A stretch of DNA of 64,000 nucleotides from Owenia fusiformis (lineage: Eukaryota > Annelida > Polychaeta > Sabellida > Oweniidae), in assembly GCA_903813345.2 (NCBI GenBank), contig CAIIXF020000001.1, forward strand, positions 15,521,915-15,585,914, written 5' to 3'. The translations under genes were made by a program, and so were the position numbers. The notes below the pieces were generated by a model. That model was given only the letters and a program-made list of their open reading frames with translations, did no database searches and was not told where the DNA came from. Positions 55,866 to 64,000 of the stretch are shown here, piece by piece. Numbering within the stretch: the first letter of the stretch is position 1; each line of letters opens with the position of its first letter.

Positions 55866-57907
55866 GTACAACCCTGTTAAATCAGGTAAATTGAGCTTTG
55901 TAGTTATAATATTGTAATTGTAATGCTGCTTAACCTGAAATAAAAAATATCTACGTTAGATGTTTATTGCAAAATAAAATTGATGTACTTGAACTCTGTT
56001 TTTTGTACAGGAGATTTCCCCGGTTTTGAAGGGTGACACAGAACAAAGGACGTATAACCCTAACTTAATATAATACGAATTGTACAGTGCAACATGGAAA
56101 ACAAATTAATCTTTCTGGCAATTAAGTAAGTTTTTGGAAGTGGAACGTTGCATTTTCATCATCACCGCCAACAGATATACCATGGGCTTTTAAGAGACCC
56201 ATGGATATACTAATACTAGAATACTAATAAAAAACGGGTAATTAATTATTTTCTGTACAGCATCATATGCATTCAACTAGAGTTACTGTAGCTACATGCA
56301 TGCACAGGCGTACTCTCAAAATAGAGAAAACAAACTTCGCAAAATCATTTACAATAAAAGAATAAATATTTCACAAACCAGTTAGCCTATAATACAGAAA
56401 TCCTTAAATTCATTGAGTTCACATTCATTTTTAAGATATCCATAGTAGTAAGAACATTCTTTTTGAACAAACTTTTGATTGGGAAAACCGATGCCTGAAG
56501 TAGCCAAATTGAAAATGAGGAGCTTCATTTGTTCACAATGATTTTAATCGTTCAAAAAGAAGACGCTCAGTTCATTAACAGCATTTCGTTCAGTGTGATT
56601 CGGTCATAGTCATTAGCCCCGGGAAAGGTAATCGTTCATACATTAATTAGTTTCCTTTTAATATTTAAAATACGTTTGCCAATGCTAAAAGCAGAAAGAA
56701 GCAGAATTTATTCTATAGTTCCACAGATCGTCAAATCCAAAACTAGATAGTAACTGTTATTTTATTTTTGAAAAAAATTGTGTACTCAAAGGTGCCTAAT
56801 ATAATTGTAAAATAAGGCCAATGGTAAATTCTTCATCTCCCGTCAGGTAATAATTCAAACTCATCTTGCAAGCTAGGGTAAAAACAAACACAGAAGAAAC
56901 AATCTTCACGTAATTTTGCAAATTGTCTCTGTAAATTTAATAAAAATAGTAATGGAAATAATTTGATTTAAATGTGGTCTCTTCAAATATGAACGTGAGA
57001 GATCTCATACAATGGAAGGCCCACGCCAATAAATGAATTTAATATTAATAGTTCTTGAAACCAAACTTCAAAAACGTGCCGCAGAAAAGAACGGGGGTCA
57101 AGACGCTTTTACAGATTTAAATCAATTATTAACAGTAACTGTCAGACTGTCAGTCGAATGTAAAGGTTCACTTATGTTTGCAAGCAACGCATTTGTGTAA
57201 TGCAATGATACATTTCGATATTCTTTTCAGTTAAACAGAACTATACGAAAATAAGAATTCTTTTACTTCAAACATTATGTTTAAGTCCACATGATAATGC
57301 AATAGCCTACAATCCCTTCTTGTTCAACGGGACTTTGATTTCAGCCCCGGGTTTAAGCCCTGAATAAACCAAAGTATCTGTGTCATACTACAAATAGCAT
57401 TAGACGTTTATCACAATGTTCAGTATTTAAAACAAGGCCTCTGGTTTTCATGATATTTTCATTTTAGACATGTTTGAGTATTTTTAACGTTTAAAAGCAA
57501 ACCATTATTATTATGGAGCTACATGTATCATACTTATGACATAAGGTTTCATCGTTCGACAACGTGTGAATGGCAGACAGCGGGACACGGCATGTATACA
57601 CGATGGGCAAAACAAATATCTAGGATATATCCAGTAACACCAAATTAAAAATAATTAATTAAAAAATGTATGCCCCAAATAACCACTCAGTGGCAAACAG
57701 TGAGAACATATAGCGAATGTGACACTGTGACCGCTACTTTTTGTTGATTTTAAAATACCCGTCCCACATTAATTGAGCTTGCATGCCCCATCTTATATAC
57801 AGTAATTTAAGCAAGTACAATATTTAACCCAGACCCGTGGTTCAAACATTTGATGTCTCAGTCACCATTTGATATCTCATCTGCTAAATATTATATTCTT
57901 TTTACAG
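55866..57907. other. No gene recognised
   Basis: AT-rich sequence with stops in all frames; a possible 3' splice site (TTTTTACAG) closes it at 57907. Confidence 0.4.
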
Positions 57908-57920
57908 GTTCTTTCAATGA

Positions 57921-58082
57921 ATGGAATGCTGCAGACATGACGGACATGTGAAGTTTGGGGTTATGCATGGACACATGCGAGGAGGACACAACGTAGAGAA
58001 AAGCGGGAGGTCTTCACTCAGGAAAGATGTAAAACGCATCCTGGGATTCAGCAGAAACAGCTCCGAAATAATTCAGAACTAA
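57921..58082 (+). CDS. Possible small ORF or terminal exon, 53 codons
   Basis: ATG at 57921 to TAA gives a basic 53-residue peptide starting MECCRHDGH and ending SSEIIQN. It follows a good 3' splice site (CTTTTTACAG at 57898-57907), and the local base content is less AT-rich than the flanks. No family was recognised. It could equally be a non-coding terminal exon. Confidence 0.25.
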   Translation: MECCRHDGHVKFGVMHGHMRGGHNVEKSGRSSLRKDVKRILGFSRNSSEIIQN

Positions 58083-59355
58083 GGTTGCATTCATGAATTC
58101 AGCTGCCGGCTGGTGGTTTAACCTACTTTTTATCAGTGGTAAACTCAATGACTTATAGTGGCAGGTACTACTCATGAGTTAAATGAGTTGAATTCACCTG
58201 CCAGATGACGGCTGGTGGTTTAACCTAGTTTTTAACGTGACAGTCACTATTCATATTTAAATGACTTGGACATGAATTAGCCTAGTTGGTAATCTGTCAG
58301 CCGTCAGTTGAATTGGCGAATGCTACCTCGGCGCCCAACAATGCGTTTATACCCGGGTGTTTATACTTCATGTTATGCATGTAGTTTCTTGTTTTATTGT
58401 TAACACTTAAAAGTTAATAATTAAGGGTTAAAATCTTTCAGGTATTCATAAATAGTTGGCTTAGGTCTGTTGACAGTGATGATGACAATTTTGATGGCGA
58501 GCTCTACATTCATTTCGAATAATTAATCTTTAGGAATTTTGCGTACTATATTTAAGTTTATACATTTTTATTTATTAGAGCTAGCATTCTGATTTTTTAT
58601 CAGAGCCAAGCACTAGAATGCTTGAAAGAGAGAGTCTTCATATTCAAAAAGTGGTAAAGGCTGTTAATTCCACGATTTAACGCTAGCTTTACATTTCCTT
58701 TGCTTTGTTTTATAAGAAGGTTGAGTTACACGTTTTTAAAAGAACTTGTACCCGAGCGTGTACTATTTCGTTCCCGACCGGGGAATACTGTTCCACTCTC
58801 ATATTCACTTGGGACTGTTTTCCGTATGTCATTATACTCAATCGGCCAAGTAAACAGTACACAGGGGAGAAATAATTATCTAGAGAACCACGTTCACATA
58901 CAAGTTGTTTTTTAAGAAACGTGTGTTTTAACCCTATTATCATCTTAGCAGACGGGGACAAACTTGCAAAAATACATGTAGATTATTGCAGCATGATTAT
59001 AGATAAAACTGATTATTTTAATTAAGCTAATTACTTTTTGTGCTTCTTTAATCAATGACGTTTTCAACGGTTAATTGTGTTGCTTTGTTGTTGATTTTTT
59101 TTTAATTTTTTACTTATAGTTGCTTTACAAAATTCTTGCTTTCATTTCTTGTGACAGTTTTTTTTCATATCTTTGTGCATGGCTACCTGCATGTAGCATG
59201 ATGATTGACCGGGAATAATCTGACCGGGATAGACGTCCATGTTTATAACAGAGGCATATAAAGTCAAATGAAAAATTATTAATATGCCTCTGATTATTAT
59301 GAGACTGGATATTGGATATAAGACTGCTCGTATATCCATGAGAGGATGTAAGGGT
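58083..59355. other. No gene recognised; two GGCTGGTGGTTTAACCTA copies
   Basis: GGCTGGTGGTTTAACCTA occurs at about 58109 and 58210 in a degenerate direct repeat of about 100 bp. The rest shows nothing recognisable. Confidence 0.45.
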
Positions 59356-59475
59356 TATTATTGTGTCACCATCAGAATCGGTGAGACAAATGACATATTG
59401 TTATAGTCTCCAACTTCTTGTGGACGGTGTTCGATGGTTTGTGTTCGGAGTTCGGTGGTTGGTATTTTAAAAACT
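59356..59475 (+). repeat. Dispersed 'GTGGTGACAT' family, head fragment
   Basis: TGTGTCACCATCAGAATCGG, TGACATATTGTTATAGTCTCC, TTGTGGACGGTGTTCG and GTGTTCGGAGTTCGG occur in family order; the tail is missing. Confidence 0.75.
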
Positions 59476-59574
59476 GGTCTGAACGGTTATTATTCACGAT
59501 TCCCACAATTTGTCATATTGGTCCCCAGTCGCTCTTCCCAGCAAAAAGTCCGAGTCACAAGTTATTTTAATACA

Positions 59575-59805
59575 CAGCGGGGGCGTAACCAGCTTTCAGT
59601 CAGGTTGCCGGGGGCGATCGTGGCATGAGCAAGGCAAAAACAATTTTTTGAATTTTACAAAAATTGATGCAACTGCCTTCAAAAGTGAGCTAGACGTTTT
59701 CAATTTAAAGCTCGTTTCTTCTTCTATTCAATGGTTCTATTTTATTGGTTATCGGGGTCGCACCCATCCCCCCCCCCCCACTACGCCTTTGCATAGTACT
59801 GAACA
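59575..59805 (+). repeat. 'GGCGTAGCCAGG' dispersed repeat, plus-strand copy
   Basis: The left end GGGGGCGTAACCAGC and the right end CACTACGCC are inverse-related; inside are TTGAATTTTACAAAAATTGA and GAGCTAGACG, shared with 54718-54905. Confidence 0.65.
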
Positions 59806-61029
59806 CAATAAAGTGCAGGCCTTGAAAGGCGTAATATGATATCAATTTGAAATTACAAAACAGTATACATATGTAATGTCTCCACTTAGTTTAATTTTCT
59901 GAGGATACAATGGGGAAATGAAGATAATTTCTTCAAAGCTTGATTGAACTATATCAGAAATCCCGAAACTTGATTACATTTGCTTTCAAAATGTTTGCTC
60001 TTTCCAAATATCATGAAAATTGATTGCAATTATGTTTGATGAAAAATCAAACTGCTGTCAAATGTCGGCTTATGCGATTCAAGTTGATTCCCATGAACAA
60101 GATGACACTACATGTATAACCTAGGATCATCCTAGGTATAATCTATAATAATCATTACTCAAAGTACTATTAATCTGCCTGTGTGATTACATTTTGTTAC
60201 AAATGCCAAACGTCAAACACCAACCGCCAAACATCGATCGTCCACAAAAAAAGTTGGAGACAAATGTGTCTACTTGTGGTGGAGTGACATAGATATAAGA
60301 CCCCCCCCCCTCCCAATCAGTTCCTAGATTATTAAGGATTAATATACTTCAAGGTTCTTGCATTTGTTTATAATGAGGATAAAACCTTCGTTCCCTTATT
60401 AAAGTTCCACAAGATCATGAAGCCTGAATAGTTGATTTCACTTTGTCAAAAGTCATGGATGATTGCTGTTGGATAGGAATGAAATAAATAAAAAAAACTT
60501 GCCTATTGAATGTCTGTGCGAATGGTATCAAATAATTTCGATTTCTCAAAAGTTGCCTTTCCTCTCACTTCCTTTTATCTATATAATCACATATTAATTG
60601 GATCAATACAGACTCGATTTCCTCTGCCAACAATGCCATTGCAATGTAATGACGGGAAACGGTCGCTGGAATAAGCAATCAGACGTCTCAATTTGTTGAA
60701 CGTTTGTTTTTGTGAATGTTACTAGAAAACAATGCGTAATTCTGATTTTGATATTGTTGCAATGCACATAAAGCATAGTTCAGCATTTCAAGTCATGAGC
60801 ATTTGATAAAGGGGAAGGGGTGGCGTAAATAATTTCTGACTGCCAAGACTGCCATTTCTGACTGCCCTTCTCAAGAAACCCCATTATACCAAACCCTTCA
60901 CCCACGCAAACACGCACTCAGTCCATGTTGGGTAGGGAAATAGAAACGGATTAGGCCCACGGGGGGGGGGGGGGTAAAACTGCACCCCCTTGAAGACAGG
61001 TTTCTGACGGGCCCGACCCCCTCCCCCCG
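59806..61029. other. No gene; one minus-strand dispersed repeat and a poly-G tract
   Basis: Bases 60195-60292 are a GTGGTGACAT-family fragment on the minus strand (AAAGTTGGAGACAA, TGGAGTGACAT). A run of about 14 G lies at 60961-60974 with C-rich sequence after it. No coding exon. Confidence 0.5.
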
Positions 61030-61040
61030 GCAAAAGCAGG

Positions 61041-61223
61041 TTATGAATAATGTAGCCAGTCCATGTTAGTTTTTCGGAGATATCCTTGAAGAATTCTCAA
61101 CTTATCAAGACAGATAACAATATAAATTGTAGATGGCAAAATAATCTGATCTGATTTTGCTTGCAATTTGTCTGCCTTTAACAGTCTAATTTCATAGTTA
61201 TGCAATAAAAATCCCCATGGCAA
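61041..61223 (-). CDS. Small ORF, diverged tandem copy of the neighbouring ORF
   Basis: 60 codons. The part from IILPSTIYIV to MDWL is a diverged copy of the ORF at 61234-61434; both copies are followed by CCTGCTTTTGCC after the stop. It lacks the hydrophobic leader of its partner. One 3-bp indel separates the copies, leaving the frame intact. It may be an exon copy or a pseudo-copy. Confidence 0.25.
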   Translation of the reverse strand: MPWGFLLHNYEIRLLKADKLQAKSDQIILPSTIYIVICLDKLRILQGYLRKTNMDWLHYS

Positions 61224-61233
61224 AAGCAGGCCG

Positions 61234-61434
61234 CTACTTATAATTTAAAGTGTTTAGTCGGTCCATGATAGTGTCTGGGAGTTGTCTCTGAAGAATTCTC
61301 AACATATCAAGATAAGAGCTGATAATATAAAATGTAGATGGCAAAATAAAACGGCATGCACCTCTAAACATATGCTCATTAATTAATATGGTTACAAGCA
61401 ACAGAAGGATAATCTTTAAATGATTGCAACGCAT
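61234..61434 (-). CDS. Candidate secreted microprotein, 66 residues
   Basis: ATG at 61434. The first 25 residues look like a signal peptide (MRCNHLKIILLLLVTILI). The mature part contains FILPSTFYIISSYLDMLRIL and then a short polar amphipathic stretch ending in LNYK. No family was recognised and there is no dibasic processing site. The tandem copy at 61041-61223 differs by an in-frame indel, which mildly supports coding. No promoter or intron evidence. Confidence 0.3.
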   Translation of the reverse strand: MRCNHLKIILLLLVTILINEHMFRGACRFILPSTFYIISSYLDMLRILQRQLPDTIMDRLNTLNYK

Positions 61435-61855
61435 TATCTATTTTAGCTGGAATCAAGTTGTTTCTAACTCATGCGACAAAACGGAAAATGGTTTAGAAAA
61501 TAAATCAATAAGATCAACGTTATACAATGTTGAAAACAAAACAGATAGTAAAAAATCTTATTCTAATTTAATTCCTAAATAAAGTCTCAACCCTCCAGAC
61601 ACTGGTGACATTTGACCGCATTTGAAAGACTTTATCTAATTTAAATAATCAAATCAAATCAAATCAAAAGTAAAACATGCAAACAGGTATAACTGCTTAT
61701 TTGAGAATATCCGAGGAAATGTGTGTCCGGGATGTATGACGCAGATTTCAAGTCCTACATCGCCGTTGAATACCCTGAAAAGAAATCTGCTTATGATAAG
61801 TTATTCTTTTTATACCATGGTCAGAGCAATGGTCTCAGTATATAATAGTAAGTGA
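61435..61855. other. No gene recognised; AATCA microsatellite
   Basis: Tandem AATCA copies lie at about 61646-61668. The rest is AT-rich without an exon. Confidence 0.45.
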
Positions 61856-62205
61856 TAAATCACATATTTGGGATATGGATGATATTGGGATTAGAGGGAT
61901 GATATGGATATCAACCCGGGTATTTATTCAAAAATTTTCAATTTTCAAAAAAGTTATTTGTTTCAAAATTTTTCATTTTTTCAAACATTTTCTCTCATTC
62001 AAAAAGGATTTTAGATGTATGTTGCTCTTGACCATGGTATAAGGTCGTTATTCACCTGTCGGGATGATATTGAGAATATTCCTCGGATGGTATCAATATT
62101 TCACTCTGTCACTGCGTTCCCTCGGGAAATATTAATATCATGTGATATTCTCCATAGCAAATCCCTCTTGGTGAATAACTTCTTTGTATATACTTTCAAC
62201 TAATT
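61856..62205. repeat. 'CCCTCGGGAAATAT' repeat copy
   Basis: TATTCCTCGGATGGTATCAA, CCCTCGGGAAATATTAAT and AATCCCTCTTGGTGAATAAC match the fragments at 27236-28345. Confidence 0.55.
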
Positions 62206-62610
62206 TAACAATGAAACAGAAACACAATGCATGCCAAACATTATCTATTGTATTATTGTATATATGGTTATTTCATAGTTTGCACTTGTATTCAGCAACT
62301 GTGTTTCTCAAACCCAATATGGGATAAACATTTTTAGGGTTAACACGTCAGACTTAACACGTCGCTTGAAGTAGTTACAGAAACGAGAGTTCTGACGCAC
62401 CTTTAACATTGAGTCCTATGGGGAGGGACACGATTTTTCATAGTACCCTCCCTAACATGGGCTCCAATGGGGAGGGACATCTGTGAGCCTCCCTGAGCTC
62501 GGGAGGCACATACGGGGACCCCACCCCTCCCCCCTCGGCGTGGTGGCGTGTACATATTTCGGGAATCTCGGGCCCTAAGAGTAACGGACGCCCTACCCCA
62601 CGACTATACG

Positions 62611-62825
62611 TTCCGGAAGTTAGCCATTTTGACAGGAAGTCAGCCATTTTGACCGGAAGTCAGCCCGGAAGTCAGCCATTTAACCGGAAGTCGGCCATTT
62701 TGAAGCTTTCTAGCAGGAAGTCAGCCATTTTGCATCTGTCTGGGCAAGAGGGTGACATCATAGCGGAAGTGAGGCATCTTTTAGTCGGCCTGGGTAGGTT
62801 TTAAAACGGAAGTTAGCCATCTTTT
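62611..62825 (+). promoter_or_regulatory. Array of alternating ETS-like and YY1-like sites
   Basis: Eight GGAAGT cores (three in the ACCGGAAGT or CCCGGAAGT form) alternate with six GCCATTTTG or GCCATCTT cores, mostly as a 20-bp unit CCGGAAGTCAGCCATTTTGA. CCGGAAGT is the ETS consensus and GCCATNTT the YY1 consensus. A TGACATCA (CRE/AP-1-like) word lies at about 62753. The array ends about 490 bases before the ATPase start codon. Regulatory use is inference; it could also be a simple minisatellite. Confidence 0.5.
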
Positions 62826-63145
62826 CCCTACCTCCTCCCACTTCCTCCTTACCTCCTCCTTACCTCCCCCCGCCTCCTCCCTACCTCATCATTACCTCCT
62901 CCCTATATCCTCCTTACCTCTTCCCACCTCTTCCTTACCTTCTCCCACCTCCTCTCTACCTCCTCCCGCTTCCTCCTTACCTCCTCCCACCTCCTCCCTA
63001 CCTCATCATTACCTCCTCCTTACCTCCTCAAACCTCTTCCTTACCTCCTCCCACCTCCTCCCTACCTCCTCCTTACCTCATACCTCCTCCTACTTCCACC
63101 CAACCTCCTCCTGTCTCTTCTCCATCTTCCAAACCTCCTCCCCTC
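62826..63145 (+). repeat. Polypyrimidine tract built from ACCTCCTCC units
   Basis: About 320 bases almost free of G, made of TACCTCCTCC, TTACCTCCTCC and related 11-13-bp units. Such strand asymmetry can form triplex DNA. Confidence 0.9.
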
Positions 63146-63227
63146 CCTTTACTTTAATATTCAATAGTTTATAATGTCATAAATGCCTGTTTATGTTTAC
63201 AATTGATCTTAATTGACACATTTTGAA

Positions 63228-63265
63228 CCAATCACAATACTGCACATTAGAATATTCTTATATAT
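63228..63265 (+). promoter_or_regulatory. CCAAT and TATA boxes of the ATPase gene
   Basis: CCAAT at 63228-63232 and TATATAT at 63259-63265 are about 30 bases apart, and the TATA box is about 60 bases before the ATG. This would place the transcript start near 63290. Confidence 0.5.
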
Positions 63266-63318
63266 TTTAAGTTGTCCATGTTTTGAGTCATTTTACTGAT
63301 AGATCTTGAACAGACAAC

Positions 63319-64000
63319 ATGTCTTTCAATTGTTCTGAGTGTAGTGTGAATTTTACGAGAGGTGATAACCTATCAAGGCATATGAATAAGTTTCATGGAG
63401 AAAAAATGCATCAGTCTGATGTTATGCTGAAACATCCGTTTACTATGATAGCAGGTATAGGCATGGACATGTTGAAATTAAAAGTCTGATAGGTTTCTAA
63501 ATATAGAAAGAGAGCATGTCAATTTATTAAAAAAAAAATTTTTTGTTGTATTTTCAGCCGGACCAACATCGTCGGGGAAGACCTGGCTTATGAAGCACTT
63601 GATCAAAAATGTTGAACGGTATATATCCCCAATTCCTAGAAGAATCATCTGGTGTTATGGTCAATGGCAGCCTGCCTACGAAGAGCTAAGAAAATACCCA
63701 CATTTGGAATTTGTGAAGGGAATACCAGAGGATATTGATGATTCAAGATACCTTGACACTTCAGTTCCTACTTTGATACTTCTCGATGATCTTATGAATG
63801 AGGCAACAAATGATCAACGGATATGTGATCTCTATAGCAAAGGCAGTCACCATCGAAATCTGTCTGTGATATGCCTACTCCAGAATATGTATCATCAAGG
63901 AAAAATGAATAGATCGATGAGCTTAAACTCTCACTATATGATACTGTTTAATAACCCGAGAGATCGCCAACAGGTGGCATTCTTATCGAGGCAGATGTAC
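63319..64000 (+). CDS. Polinton/adintovirus-type packaging ATPase (5' part, one intron)
   Basis: Exon 1 is 63319-63454; exon 2 runs from 63558 and is open to the window end. A 103-bp GT-AG intron interrupts the reading just before the Walker A loop; without splicing the frame stops. The N-terminus is a C2H2 finger (C-x2-C-x12-H-x4-H, residues about 5-26), followed by a KHPFT motif, Walker A (AGPTSSGKT), the WCYGQWQP motif, Walker B (LILLDDLM) and KGSHHRN. This layout is typical of the FtsK/HerA-type DNA-packaging ATPases of Polinton (Maverick) elements and adintoviruses. The rest of the element must lie to the right. An intron is unusual in such a gene and may point to an old or host-adopted copy. 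Family assignment is firm; activity is unknown. Confidence 0.88.

Noticed and set aside
61041-61434. Corticotropin-releasing-hormone-like peptides
   Set aside because: The helix pattern is only vaguely similar and there are no dibasic or amidation signals, so no family name is given.
62438-62647. 69-codon minus-strand ORF
   Set aside because: It overlaps the GGAAGT/GCCAT array and G/C-rich non-coding sequence; no domain.

Overview
The window is animal nuclear DNA. It is AT-rich (roughly one third G+C by eye). Genes are split by GT-AG introns and there is no operon structure. Short non-autonomous DNA transposons, foldback elements and minisatellites are frequent. The gene content and repeat types suggest a marine invertebrate (a deuterostome or lophotrochozoan). 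I cannot place it more precisely, and that is inference.

Layout. 1-6317 holds no recognised gene, only repeats. 6318-17032 (+) is DCAF17, rebuilt as 15 phase-consistent exons that match the vertebrate protein along its length; several transposon-derived elements and a 37-bp minisatellite sit in its introns. 18868-23454 (-) is an intronless 1528-residue class A GPCR whose giant ectodomain combines a Thr/Ser-rich 20-residue mucin-like repeat with a cysteine-paired Trp-Pro-Phe repeat that I do not recognise. 23455-30264 shows no gene. 30265-30762 (+) is a small single-pass membrane protein of unknown function. 34497-35948 (-) is an MGAT4 (GnT-IV) family glycosyltransferase whose acidic metal-binding triplet appears changed; its last codons run into a 34-bp minisatellite. 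41937-43418 (-) is a coiled-coil plus NHL-repeat (TRIM2/3/71-like) protein without a visible RING or B-box. 46214-50110 (+) is SPCS1, complete in four exons. 50111-63300 is mainly repeats, with three weak small-ORF candidates. 63319-64000 (+) is the start of a Polinton/adintovirus-type packaging ATPase. It has an N-terminal C2H2 finger and one short intron, sits behind CCAAT and TATA boxes and an array of ETS/YY1-like sites, and runs off the window.

The host genes are unrelated housekeeping or signalling genes and do not form a pathway: DCAF17 is a CUL4 ubiquitin-ligase adaptor, SPCS1 belongs to the ER signal peptidase, the MGAT4-like enzyme is a Golgi protein, the NHL protein is probably an RNA or protein scaffold, and the GPCR lies at the plasma membrane. 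The most novel items are the WPF-repeat GPCR, the 851-bp near-palindrome with a 5-bp target duplication, the intron-bearing mobile-element ATPase with its ETS/YY1 array, and the minisatellites that grow out of exon ends.
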